The position numbers and the translations under genes were made by a program. This document shows positions 27,735-37,152 of a stretch of 64,000 nucleotides of DNA, one piece after another. A model generated the notes under the pieces. That model was given only the letters and a program-made list of their open reading frames with translations, did no database searches and was not told the origin of the DNA. The DNA is taken from the NCBI GenBank assembly GCA_943788165.1, contig CALSPF010000001.1:310001-374000 (forward strand), written 5' to 3'. Each line of letters begins with the position of its first letter. The stretch's first letter is position 1. The stretch is from an uncultured Flavobacteriaceae bacterium (lineage in GTDB: Bacteria > Bacteroidota > Bacteroidia > Flavobacteriales > Flavobacteriaceae).

Positions 27735-27738
27735 TCCA

Positions 27739-28542
27739 ATGAGGGTGGTAAAGCAAATCTTGCGAGAGTATGTAAAAGGTAACTTTCATGTAGCATTGAT
27801 GGTACTCTGTTTTTATGCATTGACCCACAGTCAATGGGGTTTAAGTTTGTCCTCTGCTCCGTGGCAATTGATTTTGTGCCTTTCATTTTTAGCCTACAAT
27901 GGTATTCGTTATTATCCTTTTGTTTACATAAAGCAGTCATTGCCTCATATTTATGTGGTACTGTATTTATTGGCTCTTATTTATGGGGGCTTTTTATTTT
28001 TTGGGCTTAATGTGCAAGAGCAATTATTGCTTTTGCTTTGCTTTCTTTTTTGCTTGGCTTATGCCATTCCTTTTCCGAGAAGAAATAAAAATCTTCGCAA
28101 TCGATATGGCATCAAGATATTTATTGTCGCACTGTGTTGGACCTTGCTTACAGCTGTTTTTCCGTTGCTAAAAGAACCTCATTTTTCTTGGGCGCACTAC
28201 CTCTTTTTTGCGGAACGTTTTCTGTTGGTGTTGGTTGCGACCCTGCCTTTTGAGATACGTGATTCATCGACAGATGATTTGGATTTAGGGACAATTCCTC
28301 AGCTCATTGGACGAAAAAAAACACAATTTATAGGGTATGGTATACTCGTACTTGTGGGAGTTTTGTTGGCTTTAAACACTAAGCATACTCTTCAAGAGGC
28401 CTACGCTTTCGGCACTATGCTTGTTGCCTATGGTGTTGCCTTATTTGTTATACAGCCATCTAGCACAAAAAACAGCACTTTATTTTGGGTCGAGGCTATT
28501 CCAATATTGGGCGTTTTATTCTATTTTATTAAACCTTTTTAG
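27739..28542 (+). CDS. UbiA prenyltransferase-like membrane protein
   Basis: A 267-residue integral membrane protein with about eight hydrophobic segments. A cytoplasmic-loop motif LPFEIRDSSTDDLDLGTIPQ near residues 175-194 resembles the second Asp-rich motif of UbiA-type aromatic prenyltransferases, followed by LIGRKKTQFIGYG. The first motif (usually NDxxDxxxD) is not preserved; NLRNRYGIKIF is in a different place. It therefore may be a diverged UbiA-like protein with uncertain activity. Its stop lies one base before the rhodanese ATG, so the two genes are co-transcribed. Confidence 0.65.
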   Translation: MRVVKQILREYVKGNFHVALMVLCFYALTHSQWGLSLSSAPWQLILCLSFLAYNGIRYYPFVYIKQSLPHIYVVLYLLALIYGGFLFFGLNVQEQLLLLLCFLFCLAYAIPFPRRNKNLRNRYGIKIFIVALCWTLLTAVFPLLKEPHFSWAHYLFFAERFLLVLVATLPFEIRDSSTDDLDLGTIPQLIGRKKTQFIGYGILVLVGVLLALNTKHTLQEAYAFGTMLVAYGVALFVIQPSSTKNSTLFWVEAIPILGVLFYFIKPF

Positions 28543-28543
28543 T

Positions 28544-28882
28544 ATGCGTTTTCTTTTCTTTTTTCTTATGCTTCAATCCATTAGCAGTTTACAATCTGTA
28601 GATCAATTTACTGTTCTAATGGACAAGAATTATACTTTAGTCGATGTTCGAACCCCTGAAGAGTTTGAGCAAGGAGCTTTACCCAATGCGGTAAATATAT
28701 CGGTCACTGGTTTGGATTTTCCTTTCGAGATCAATCGGTTGGATAAAGATGAACCCATACTGATTTATTGTAAATCAGGCAGAAGAAGTGCTCGCGCAGC
28801 TATTGCCATGAAAGCCTTGGGTTTTTCCAAGATTTATGAACTTGACGGCGGATATTTGTCTTGGGAAGCTGCCAAAAATTAA
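28544..28882 (+). CDS. Single-domain rhodanese-like protein, exported
   Basis: A rhodanese domain that may carry sulfane sulfur on a cysteine. The active-site loop is YCKSGRRSARAA with Cys near residue 76. VDVRTPEEFEQGALPNAVNI is the family's N-terminal signature, and GGYLSWEAA ends the protein. The first 20 residues (MRFLFFFLMLQSISSLQS) look like a signal peptide, so a periplasmic location is likely. The ORF-track start (28421) lies inside the upstream gene; ATG at 28544 is preferred. Its stop shares the bases TTAA with the stop of the convergent M3 peptidase gene. Confidence 0.88.
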   Translation: MRFLFFFLMLQSISSLQSVDQFTVLMDKNYTLVDVRTPEEFEQGALPNAVNISVTGLDFPFEINRLDKDEPILIYCKSGRRSARAAIAMKALGFSKIYELDGGYLSWEAAKN

Positions 28883-30894
28883 ACAAGCAAGCCAGCTCTT
28901 TTTAACAATGCTTTTGGGTTGGGTTCTTTCCCTCGGAATCGTTTATAGAGTTCCATGGGGTGTTCGGTGCCACCCTTAGATAAAACATGGTCATGAAAGG
29001 ATTGCGCTATTGCTGAATCGAAAATTCCTTTTTCAAGAAATAATTCAAAGGCATCTGCATCGAGGACCTCTGCCCATTTGTAACTGTAATAACCAGCAGA
29101 ATATCCTCCTTGAAAAATATGAGAAAAGGCTGTGCTCATGCAACTTTCTGGGCTGTCTTCTGAAAATTGGAAGGGTTGCATTACGGCTTTTTCGTGTGCC
29201 TTTACATTGGTAATTGTTGGTCCGGTTTTTCCGTGCCACGATAAATCTAAAAAGCCAAAACTGAGCTGACGTAGGGTTTGAAGCCCTTGTTGGAATTGTC
29301 CTGCCTTTATTATCTTATAAATATAGGTTTGAGGAATCAACTCATTGGTTTTATAGTGCTGAGCAAACAATGCCAGTGCCTCGGGTTGGTAGCACCAATT
29401 TTCCAATACTTGACTGGGTAATTCAACAAAATCCCAAGAGACACTTGTGCCACTTAGGGCGCCATAGGTGGTGTTGGCCAGTATGCCATGAAGAGCATGA
29501 CCAAACTCATGGAAGAGTGTAGTTACTTCGTTGAAGCTAAGCAATGCAGGTGTTTCTTTTGTGGGAGGAGAGAAATTGCACACAATAGAAATATGTGGTC
29601 GTTGATCTTTGCTCTGTGAGCGATAAGAGGTCATCCATGCGCCGTTTCGTTTGCCTTCTCTTGGATGAAAGTCTGCATACAAAACAGCGTGAAACGCACC
29701 ATCTTTCTTTACTTCATAGGCCAGTACATCAGGATGGTATACTTCAATGTCTGGGTTTATTTCGAAGCTTAATCCGTAGAGTTTTTCTACGATATGAAAA
29801 AGGCCTTTGAGTACCTTTGGAAGAGAGAAATAGGGTTTTAATTCCTCTTCATTGAAAGAAAATCGTTCTTGTTTTATTTTTTCAGAGATAAAGCTTGAAT
29901 CCCATTTTTCAACCTTGCTATACCCCAATCGTTCTATTCCAAATTTGAGAATTTCTTCCCATTCTTGTTTCGCCTTTGGGTAAGATTTTTCTTTTAAATC
30001 ACTTAAAAATGCCACGACTGTTTCTTCGTCTTTGGCCATTCGTTCTTCCAAGACAAAAGCAGCATGTGATTCGTAGTCAAGAAGCGCGGCACGCTGGTGT
30101 TTTAACTTTACAATGGAGAGAATGATTTCTTCGTTATTGTTTTCGTTCTGCTGAAATCCGCGGTGCCCAAAAGCATGGCTCATTTGTTTGCGCAATTCTC
30201 TGTTTTCTGCATAGGTCATAAAGGGCACATAACTTGGGTAGTCAAGTGTAAAAAGCCAACCATCTAAATGCTTAGCTTCTGCCATTTGTTTGGCCATTCC
30301 AATAGCGCTTTCAGGGAGACCTCTAAGGTCTTCTTCCTCAGAGATATGTAGTGAATATGCGTTGGTGTCGGCCAGTACATGTTCACCAAAATTCAAACTA
30401 AATTTTGCCAGTTGTTGATCGATATCTCGTAAAGTATTCTTTTCTTCTTCATTCAATAAAGCACCGTTTCGAACAAACCCTTTGTACTCTTTTTCAAGTA
30501 ATGTTTTTTGCTCGGTCGATAATGCATCCGTATTTCCTTCGAAAACAGTTTTAATGCGCTCAAATAGAGACGCATTTAAACGGATGTCGTTTTGTAGCTT
30601 TGTTAGTAAGGGTGCTGCTTTTTGCGTAATTTCCTGTAACTCTGCACTGGTTTCTGCACTGTTGAGGTTGAAGAGTGCGCCAGAAACTATCCCTAATTTG
30701 ACTCCGCTTTTTTCAATAGCTTCGAGGGTGTTTTCAAAAGTTGGTTCTTCAGGCTTAGTGCAAATTGTTTCAATTTCTTTCAGGGTTACCTCAATTTCAT
30801 GTGTGATGGCAGGAAGGAAATCTTCTGTTTTGATTTGTTCAAATGGAAGCGTTGCAAAAGGAGTCGAAAAATCGACCAACAAAGGGTTTTTCAA
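28879..30894 (-). CDS. M3 family metallopeptidase (oligopeptidase A / Dcp-like)
   Basis: Zinc oligopeptidase that degrades short peptides, probably in the cytoplasm as no signal peptide is seen. The catalytic helix is TLFHEFGHALHGIL near residue 457 (HExxH with a distal Glu). GYSAGYYSYKWAEVLDADAF near residue 600 is the family's substrate-binding Tyr-rich block. The length of 671 and opening NPLLVDFSTPFATLPFEQI match the M3A subfamily (PrlC/Dcp). Whether it is a dipeptidyl carboxypeptidase or an endopeptidase cannot be told. It lies 10 bases downstream of purE. Confidence 0.95.
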   Translation of the reverse strand: MKNPLLVDFSTPFATLPFEQIKTEDFLPAITHEIEVTLKEIETICTKPEEPTFENTLEAIEKSGVKLGIVSGALFNLNSAETSAELQEITQKAAPLLTKLQNDIRLNASLFERIKTVFEGNTDALSTEQKTLLEKEYKGFVRNGALLNEEEKNTLRDIDQQLAKFSLNFGEHVLADTNAYSLHISEEEDLRGLPESAIGMAKQMAEAKHLDGWLFTLDYPSYVPFMTYAENRELRKQMSHAFGHRGFQQNENNNEEIILSIVKLKHQRAALLDYESHAAFVLEERMAKDEETVVAFLSDLKEKSYPKAKQEWEEILKFGIERLGYSKVEKWDSSFISEKIKQERFSFNEEELKPYFSLPKVLKGLFHIVEKLYGLSFEINPDIEVYHPDVLAYEVKKDGAFHAVLYADFHPREGKRNGAWMTSYRSQSKDQRPHISIVCNFSPPTKETPALLSFNEVTTLFHEFGHALHGILANTTYGALSGTSVSWDFVELPSQVLENWCYQPEALALFAQHYKTNELIPQTYIYKIIKAGQFQQGLQTLRQLSFGFLDLSWHGKTGPTITNVKAHEKAVMQPFQFSEDSPESCMSTAFSHIFQGGYSAGYYSYKWAEVLDADAFELFLEKGIFDSAIAQSFHDHVLSKGGTEHPMELYKRFRGKEPNPKALLKRAGLLV

Positions 30895-30904
30895 TGGTAG
30901 TAAT

Positions 30905-31390
30905 TTAGGGGTTTAATTTTTTGGAGGAAGCAATAACTTTTGTTTTTAATGCTTCTTTATAGGCAACGATTCGATCTAATACAATGCTGTCTGAGGTGCC
31001 AATGATTTGTGCCGCAAGAATACCTGCATTCTTTGCTCCATTAAGCGCAACCGTTGCAACGGGTACTCCTCCTGGCATTTGAAGGATGGATAAAACTGAA
31101 TCCCAGCCATCGATCGAATTGCTGGATTTTACAGGAACGCCAATAATGGGTAAAGGACTAAGAGAGGCTACCATTCCGGGTAAATGTGCAGCTCCACCGG
31201 CTCCAGCAATAATTACTTTAATTCCGCGTAGATGTGCCTGTTGTCCATAACGCATCATTTTTTCTGGAGTGCGATGCGCAGAAACAATGTCGACCTCATG
31301 TTCGATTTTTAATTCAGTTAATACATCGATTGCTGCTTGCATTACGGGTAAGTCAGATTCGCTTCCCATGATAATTCCTACCTGTGCCAT
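30905..31390 (-). CDS. purE: N5-carboxyaminoimidazole ribonucleotide mutase
   Basis: Class I PurE, converting N5-CAIR to CAIR in de novo purine synthesis together with PurK. GIIMGSESDLPVM at the N-terminus, SAHRTPEKM near residue 40 (catalytic His) and AGAGGAAHLPGMVASLSPLPIIGVP near 66-90 are diagnostic. The length of 161 is typical. The start codon overlaps the purK stop by one base, showing a purK-purE operon. Confidence 0.98.
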   Translation of the reverse strand: MAQVGIIMGSESDLPVMQAAIDVLTELKIEHEVDIVSAHRTPEKMMRYGQQAHLRGIKVIIAGAGGAAHLPGMVASLSPLPIIGVPVKSSNSIDGWDSVLSILQMPGGVPVATVALNGAKNAGILAAQIIGTSDSIVLDRIVAYKEALKTKVIASSKKLNP

Positions 31391-32544
31391 TAGTTTGAGA
31401 TTACAGTGATTATTTTTTTTACTTTTTCCGCTTCTTCGCGGGCAATATTAATGTCATTATTGACAATCGTAACGTGTCCCATTTTGCGAAAGGGGCGCGT
31501 GTCTTTCTTTCCGTAAATATGGGGGGTAACACCTTCTATAGCCAATGCCTGTTCGATGTTGTTGTAGTGAACGGGACCTGAGTGCCCTTCTGCGCCAACA
31601 AGGTTTACCATGACACCGGCAATAATTGCGTTGGTGCTGCCAAGTGGGAGGCCAAGTACTGCGCGGATGTGTTGTTCAAACTGATCTGTCAATGATGTTT
31701 CTATGGTAAGGTGTCCACTATTGTGTGCACGAGGAGCAACTTCGTTGACTAAAATGTCTCCCTCTTCTGTGAGGAATAGTTCTACTGCAAGAAGCCCAAC
31801 GTGAGAAAACGCTTCGGCAGTGTTGATGGCTATCTGGGTGGCCTTTTCTTTTATTGCACCACTAATACGAGCCGGGCAAAGTACATATTCAACTTGATTT
31901 GCCTCTGGATGAAACTCCATTTCCACAACTGGATAAGTTTTTATTTCACCTGTTGAACTTCGTGCTACAATGACTGCCAACTCGTGGGTAAAAGGAACCA
32001 ATTGTTCTGCTATGCATTCTTGGTCAGTCAATTGATCGATGTCTTTTTCAGAGCGAATAATACTAACGCCATTGCCGTCATAACCCATAAGAGCTGCTTT
32101 CCATACAAATGGAAAGCTAAGTTTACCTGTTTCGATGGCTTGAGCGAGAACTGCATTGTTTTCAAAACGTTGGTGTTTTGAGGTAGGAATATTGTTGTGT
32201 TGATAAAAATCTTTTTGTACGCCTTTGTTTTGAATCAACTCTAGGGTCGCTGCACTTGGATATACCTGCACACCTTCCTTTTCCAATTGATGCAATGCCT
32301 CTGTATTGACATGTTCGATTTCGATTGTGATGACATCGAGGTTTTTACTAAAATCATAGACTGTTTGATAATCTTTGAAATCTCCTTGGGTAAAGTGGTC
32401 ACAGGCTAATTTAGCAGGAGCACTTTGACTTGGATCTAACACGTGTGTGGTAATGTCCCACTTGCGTGTGGTGTATAAGAGCATTTTGCCCAATTGGCCT
32501 CCGCCTAAAATCCCTAATTTCGCTGTGGAAGAGAAGTATTGCAT
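31390..32544 (-). CDS. purK: 5-(carboxyamino)imidazole ribonucleotide synthase
   Basis: ATP-grasp enzyme that carboxylates AIR using ATP and bicarbonate, supplying PurE. LGILGGGQLGKML opens the N-terminal domain, GNGVSII and CIAEQLVPFTHELAVIVAR form the ATP-grasp core, and VNEVAPRAHNSGHLTIE is the conserved C-terminal signature. The ORF-track start at 32559 overlaps the predicted -7 promoter element (32557-32564), so the ATG at 32544 is chosen (MQYFSSTAKLGILG). Length 384. Confidence 0.97.
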   Translation of the reverse strand: MQYFSSTAKLGILGGGQLGKMLLYTTRKWDITTHVLDPSQSAPAKLACDHFTQGDFKDYQTVYDFSKNLDVITIEIEHVNTEALHQLEKEGVQVYPSAATLELIQNKGVQKDFYQHNNIPTSKHQRFENNAVLAQAIETGKLSFPFVWKAALMGYDGNGVSIIRSEKDIDQLTDQECIAEQLVPFTHELAVIVARSSTGEIKTYPVVEMEFHPEANQVEYVLCPARISGAIKEKATQIAINTAEAFSHVGLLAVELFLTEEGDILVNEVAPRAHNSGHLTIETSLTDQFEQHIRAVLGLPLGSTNAIIAGVMVNLVGAEGHSGPVHYNNIEQALAIEGVTPHIYGKKDTRPFRKMGHVTIVNNDINIAREEAEKVKKIITVISN

Positions 32545-32556
32545 AAATCTTTTCCA

Positions 32557-32564
32557 CAAAAATA
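32557..32564 (-). promoter_or_regulatory. -7 promoter element for purKE
   Basis: TATTTTTG on the minus strand matches TAnnTTTG, with TTTA about 19 bases further upstream as a partial -33. It sits 12 bases before the preferred purK start and argues against the longer ORF. Confidence 0.55.
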
Positions 32565-32615
32565 CACATATATCTTTGATTGGTAAACCTCAATAGAAAA
32601 AAGGCTTATTTTAGG

Positions 32616-32623
32616 TATCTTTG
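32616..32623 (+). promoter_or_regulatory. -7 promoter element for adk-obg
   Basis: TATCTTTG matches TAnnTTTG and lies 18 bases before the adk ATG. It is divergent from the purK promoter, within the same 97-base intergenic region. No -33 TTG is evident. Confidence 0.5.
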
Positions 32624-32641
32624 CATCAATAAATATAAACT

Positions 32642-33214
32642 ATGATTAATTTAGTTCTCTTCGGAAAACCTGGAGCTGGAAAAGGCACACAAGCTGAGTT
32701 TTTAAAATCGCACTATGAATTGGTTCATATCTCGACTGGAGATGTTTTCCGCTACAACATCAAGAACGCTACAGATCTTGGGAAATTGGCACAGTCTTAT
32801 ATGGACAAAGGCGACCTTGTTCCAGATGAGGTAACCATAAACATGTTGGAAGCTGAGGTGGAGAAAAACCCAGAAGCAAAAGGATTTATTTTTGATGGCT
32901 TTCCAAGAACAGAAGCCCAAGCAAAAAGCTTAGATGCTTTTTTAGAGAGAAAAGAAATGTCCATTTCTGGAACAATTGCCCTTGAAGCAACAGATGATGA
33001 ATTGGTGGAACGTCTATTAAAAAGAGGAGAAACCAGCGGTCGTCCAGATGATCAGGACGAAAGCAAGATTCGTAATCGTTTTGACGAATACAACCAAAAA
33101 ACTGCTCCGTTGCGTGCATTTTATACTGCCCAAAATAAGTTTCATAGCATCAATGGAATTGGATCAATTGAGGAAATAACAGCGCGTTTGATGACCGCTA
33201 TTGACGCACTTTAA
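32642..33214 (+). CDS. adk: Adenylate kinase
   Basis: Cytoplasmic enzyme interconverting ATP plus AMP with two ADP. The P-loop GKPGAGKGTQ is at residue 8, the AMP-binding DGFPRTEAQAK near 83, and the lid region RLLKRGETSGRPDDQDESKIRNR near 125-147. At 190 residues it is the short-lid form without the zinc-type insertion. It is followed by obg after nine bases, a pairing common in this phylum. Confidence 0.98.
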   Translation: MINLVLFGKPGAGKGTQAEFLKSHYELVHISTGDVFRYNIKNATDLGKLAQSYMDKGDLVPDEVTINMLEAEVEKNPEAKGFIFDGFPRTEAQAKSLDAFLERKEMSISGTIALEATDDELVERLLKRGETSGRPDDQDESKIRNRFDEYNQKTAPLRAFYTAQNKFHSINGIGSIEEITARLMTAIDAL

Positions 33215-33223
33215 GCCCATTTT

Positions 33224-34234
33224 ATGACCGAAGGAAATTTCGTCGACTACGTTAAATTAAGGATTCATTCTGGTAATGGTGGAAAAGGCTCTACGCATTT
33301 ACACCGTGAAAAGTACATCACCAAAGGAGGCCCAGATGGGGGAGACGGAGGAAGAGGTGGACACATTATTTTACGTGGAAACCCTAACCTATGGACGCTT
33401 TTCACCTTTAAATTTAAGCGAAGTTTTTCTGCTGGTCATGGAGAACATGGGAGTAAAAACAGAAGTTCTGGTGCCCAAGGCGAAGATATTTTTGTTGATG
33501 TGCCGCTTGGCACACTGGTTAAAAATACTGAAACTGGGGAGGTGATTACTGAAATTACAGAGAAGGATCAAGAAGTGATTTTACTTGAAGGCGGATTAGG
33601 AGGTCGAGGGAATTGGCATTTTAAATCGCCAACACGTCAAACCCCACGATATGCGCAACCTGGAATAAAAGGAAGCGAAATGGAAATCACCTTAGAGATG
33701 AAAGTCTTGGCCGATGTTGGCTTAGTTGGCTTCCCCAATGCCGGTAAATCGACTCTTTTAGCAGCCCTTACCTCGGCAAAACCAAAGATTGCTGATTATG
33801 AATTCACTACCTTAAAACCTAATTTGGGCATCGTTCAATACCGCGATTATCGTTCTTTTGTGATGGCGGATATTCCTGGAATTATTGAAGGTGCTGCCCA
33901 AGGAAAAGGACTGGGTCATTACTTTCTCAGACATATTGAGCGAAATTCAGTCTTGTTGTATCTTATCCCTGCTGACACCAAAAATGTCAAAAAAGAATTT
34001 GAGATTTTGCGGAGCGAACTTCAAGAGTTCAATCCCGAATTATTGGATAAAAATTACATGATTGTCTTGTCAAAATGCGATCTTCTGGATGAAGAGTTGA
34101 AAGCGGAATACACCAAAGAAATGAACGATAGTTTTGGTGATCTTCCACATTTGATGATCTCTTCGGTGAGCCAAATGGGCATGATTGAATTAAAGGATAA
34201 ATTATGGGCGTTGATCAACGAACCAATCGAATAA
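33224..34234 (+). CDS. obgE: GTPase Obg/CgtA
   Basis: Essential ribosome-associated GTPase involved in 50S assembly and stress responses. The glycine-rich Obg fold covers about residues 1-160 ([29 protein letters not shown]). The G domain has [14 protein letters not shown] (G1) near 168, [25 protein letters not shown] (G3), and SKCDLLD (G4) near 284. The length of 336 is that of the short bacterial form without the C-terminal extension. The downstream TPR gene starts 31 bases inside its 3' end. Confidence 0.97.
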   Translation: MTEGNFVDYVKLRIHSGNGGKGSTHLHREKYITKGGPDGGDGGRGGHIILRGNPNLWTLFTFKFKRSFSAGHGEHGSKNRSSGAQGEDIFVDVPLGTLVKNTETGEVITEITEKDQEVILLEGGLGGRGNWHFKSPTRQTPRYAQPGIKGSEMEITLEMKVLADVGLVGFPNAGKSTLLAALTSAKPKIADYEFTTLKPNLGIVQYRDYRSFVMADIPGIIEGAAQGKGLGHYFLRHIERNSVLLYLIPADTKNVKKEFEILRSELQEFNPELLDKNYMIVLSKCDLLDEELKAEYTKEMNDSFGDLPHLMISSVSQMGMIELKDKLWALINEPIE

Positions 34235-35130
34235 AGGGATTTCTTTTTTTATTTTTTACGGCTGTTTTTTGTTTTGCACAAGAAAGTCCTCCCTTTCTTG
34301 AAAGTGATACGACCAAAAGGAAGCAGTATGAATTCCAAATTAAAGAAGTGCTGAATAGTGAGGCTAGTCCATTGGAAAAAGTCGAGCAAAAAATAGCGCT
34401 TGCGTCTGTTTACAAAGAGCAAAAAGATGTGTTGGCTGCTTTGCAAGAAAAACTTATTTTGGTTGACGAAAGTGCAGAATTATTTTATTTGATTGCGGGA
34501 ACAAATGGTATCATTGCTCTTCAAACAAATCCACTATTTTCAATCCCGAATGTAAAAGCCATGCTGAAAAACCTTGATCAATCAATTAAAACAGATCCGA
34601 GTTTTGTGCCAAGCTATGAGGCCTACATAGAAGCGTTGTGTATGGTGCCCTCTCTCTTGGGTGGAGGCATTGATAAAGCCAAAGAACTTGCTTTTAAATT
34701 AGAACAGCTAAGCCCTGTTCAGGGGTATTTTGCTAAGGGGTATATTGCCAAAACCCTTGCGGATGATACAAAAGCAATGACATATTACACAAAAGGCTTT
34801 GACTTGTTGATTGAAAAAAATTTTTGCGGAATTGATTTGCCTGAATTCTTCGCGTCAAAATCAATGAATTTTCCCTATAAAATTGCCGAAATAAGCGCAT
34901 ACAACGGAATTGCTGCTCCTATTGGTATTTGTGCGATTGATTATTTTATTAAAAATCAAACCCCCTTCTATAACATGCCTATTGAGTGGGCTTATTTTCG
35001 CAAAGCTCAATTGCATGTATTGCAAGCGGAAGACGCGGAAGCACAAAAATGGATAAGTAAAGCCTTGGAAATTAATCCTAACTTTGAGCAAGCCAAATTT
35101 TTTAAACAAATCCACTGGAGTTCATTATGA
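34204..35130 (+). CDS. Hypothetical TPR-like protein with signal peptide
   Basis: Not assigned to a named family. A hydrophobic segment at residues 11-25 ([16 protein letters not shown]) looks like a signal peptide. The rest is helical with TPR-like repeats, for example [44 protein letters not shown] and the C-terminal [21 protein letters not shown]. It shares partial similarity in layout with periplasmic TPR proteins of Bacteroidota. The gene starts within obg by 31 bases and ends overlapping mpl by four bases, so it is embedded in the adk-obg-mpl operon. Confidence 0.78.
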   Translation: MGVDQRTNRIKGFLFLFFTAVFCFAQESPPFLESDTTKRKQYEFQIKEVLNSEASPLEKVEQKIALASVYKEQKDVLAALQEKLILVDESAELFYLIAGTNGIIALQTNPLFSIPNVKAMLKNLDQSIKTDPSFVPSYEAYIEALCMVPSLLGGGIDKAKELAFKLEQLSPVQGYFAKGYIAKTLADDTKAMTYYTKGFDLLIEKNFCGIDLPEFFASKSMNFPYKIAEISAYNGIAAPIGICAIDYFIKNQTPFYNMPIEWAYFRKAQLHVLQAEDAEAQKWISKALEINPNFEQAKFFKQIHWSSL

Positions 35131-36485
35131 AACGACTACATTTTGTTGCGATTGGCGGAAGTGCAATGCATAATCTTGCACTAGCTCTACAGGCAAAGGG
35201 CTTTGAGGTCTCAGGTAGCGACGATGCTATTTTTGAACCTTCAAAGTCGCGCCTTGAAAAGGCAGGATTACTCCCCGTCGAATTGGGGTGGGATGAAACA
35301 CGAATTACTCCCGAACTAGATGGTGTGATTCTGGGAATGCACGCCAAAAAAGATAATCCTGAACTTCTTGCAGCGCAAGTACTAGGTGTTAAAATTTACT
35401 CCTATCCAGAATTTTTATACGAACAAAGCAAAGCGAAAACACGTGTCGTTATTGCAGGAAGTCATGGAAAAACATCAATCACCGCCATGGTACTACATGT
35501 ATTGAATTACCATGATATTGAAGTAGATTTTATGGTTGGTGCGCAGCTCGAAGGGTTTGACACCATGGTTCACTTAACAGATTCAAATGATTTTATGTTG
35601 ATTGAAGGAGATGAGTATCTGTCTTCTCCTATTGATCTTCAGCCTAAATTTTTGTGGTATAAACCGCATGTTACGCTGATTTCTGGGATAGCTTGGGATC
35701 ACATCAATGTTTTTCCAACATTGACAGACTATGAAGATCAATTCCGAAAATATATTGAAACCATTGTGCCGGGTGGTGCAGTTGTTTATAATAAAGAAGA
35801 TGCTGTATTGACCCGCCTGATTTTGCAAAGTGAAAACACCATTCGTAGGCAAAGCTATCAAAAACCTGCAGCAATAATTGAGCAGGGAGTAACCTACCTC
35901 CAAACGGAAGAAGGCGATTTGCCTTTGTCAGTTTTTGGGGATCATAACCTCTCCAATTTGGCCGGAGCAAAATGGATTTGTCAGCTTATGGGGGTAGACG
36001 AAATGGACTTCTATGAGGCCATTGAAAGTTTTAAAGGAGCAGCAAAACGTTTAGAGCGAGTGGCAGAAGGGAAATCTTCTTATCTCTTCAAAGATTTTGC
36101 GCACGCGCCCAGTAAGGTGACTGCAACAGTTAAGGCGGTAACAAAACAGTTTGAAGGTTTCACGAATATTGGATGCTTGGAGTTACACACCTATAGTAGT
36201 CTTGATCCAGAATTTTTATCCAATTATAAAGACAGTTTAACTGCTTTAGATGAAGCCATTGTTTTTTACGATCCTGAAGCCTTGAAAATTAAAGGCCGAC
36301 CAGCAATAGCTACAGAAGAGATCAAAGCTGCTTTTGGTCTTACCGAGCTACAAGTGTTTACGAATCCAACTTCCTTACACCGCTATCTGTTGGAGAAGAA
36401 CTACGATAGGTCTGTCTTGTTGATGATGAGCTCTGGGAATTATGGTGGCTTGGATTGGGCATTGCTTTCCTCTGCTATTGCTTAG
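35127..36485 (+). CDS. mpl: UDP-MurNAc:L-Ala-gamma-D-Glu-meso-DAP ligase (Mpl-like)
   Basis: Mur-ligase-family enzyme that re-attaches recycled murein tripeptide to UDP-MurNAc. FVAIGGSAMHNLALALQAKGFEVSGSDD at the N-terminus, the P-loop IAGSHGKTSITAMV near 109, LIEGDEYLSSPIDLQPKF near 155, and HAPSKVTATVKAVTKQF near 324 match Mpl. MurC, by contrast, is encoded in the dcw cluster at 60.0 kb. The length is 452. Its 3' end overlaps the convergent PaiB-like gene by 11 bases. Confidence 0.92.
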   Translation: MKRLHFVAIGGSAMHNLALALQAKGFEVSGSDDAIFEPSKSRLEKAGLLPVELGWDETRITPELDGVILGMHAKKDNPELLAAQVLGVKIYSYPEFLYEQSKAKTRVVIAGSHGKTSITAMVLHVLNYHDIEVDFMVGAQLEGFDTMVHLTDSNDFMLIEGDEYLSSPIDLQPKFLWYKPHVTLISGIAWDHINVFPTLTDYEDQFRKYIETIVPGGAVVYNKEDAVLTRLILQSENTIRRQSYQKPAAIIEQGVTYLQTEEGDLPLSVFGDHNLSNLAGAKWICQLMGVDEMDFYEAIESFKGAAKRLERVAEGKSSYLFKDFAHAPSKVTATVKAVTKQFEGFTNIGCLELHTYSSLDPEFLSNYKDSLTALDEAIVFYDPEALKIKGRPAIATEEIKAAFGLTELQVFTNPTSLHRYLLEKNYDRSVLLMMSSGNYGGLDWALLSSAIA

Positions 36486-37101
36486 GTTTTGTAACGTGCG
36501 CACTGTACAATAAATCTATCGTCTTTTCTGCTTTTTGGGCGTCCATAATCGTGGCTTTCTTTGCCAACGCACGGTCTTCTTTTCGTTTGTCTTGCGAGAT
36601 TTTATATTTCCCTTCCCATGCGTCAATGACAATGCGAAAACCTACAATATAATCCAATGCATTTGCCATGCGCGGATTATCAGCTTCCAATACATAATTG
36701 GGATTATTCCCTTCCAAGAAAGCCGTCATATTGATTAAACTTTGTTTTACTTTTTCTTGATCTGTTTCCAGAATTACCCGCCCTTTTAGGTGCGCTTTGA
36801 AATAGTTCCAGGTGGGGAGTTGTGTCGTGTTGTAAACCGAAGGAGAGATGTATACTTGCGGTCCATTAAAAATGAGCTGTACTTCTTCATTTGCACGAAA
36901 ATGAGTCAATTGCGGATTGTATTTGTCCAAATGTCCAATCAATTCGCCAAGACCATTATTGGGTTGGTAGATTAGTGGTGTATGGCTGCTTTCAATATTA
37001 TTGTGTAAACAGCTGTTAATGGTAGCCAACGGATAGGCTTGTATGAGGTTAATGATATTCTGAAAACGTTCCTCTTGATGATGACTGGGTGGATATTGCA
37101 T
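36475..37101 (-). CDS. PaiB-like FMN-binding protein
   Basis: FMN-binding negative transcriptional regulator family member (PaiB), with a split-barrel flavin-reductase-like fold. The motifs LIGHLDKYNPQ near residue 53 and YISPSVYNTTQLPTWNYFKAHLKGRV near 80-105 are characteristic. The C-terminal GFRIVIDAWEGKYKISQDK is also family-typical. B. subtilis PaiB affects sporulation and protease genes; here only the family can be stated. It is transcribed away from the radC remnant. Confidence 0.9.
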   Translation of the reverse strand: MQYPPSHHQEERFQNIINLIQAYPLATINSCLHNNIESSHTPLIYQPNNGLGELIGHLDKYNPQLTHFRANEEVQLIFNGPQVYISPSVYNTTQLPTWNYFKAHLKGRVILETDQEKVKQSLINMTAFLEGNNPNYVLEADNPRMANALDYIVGFRIVIDAWEGKYKISQDKRKEDRALAKKATIMDAQKAEKTIDLLYSAHVTKPKQ

Positions 37102-37152
37102 AAAATGTGTGTTTTACTAGTGCTGAACGAATGTATTAAAATAACCCAAATC

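Noticed and set aside
27665-27940. 91-aa minus-strand ORF opposite the UbiA-like gene
   Set aside because: Antisense shadow with no family features; the plus-strand membrane protein explains the sequence.
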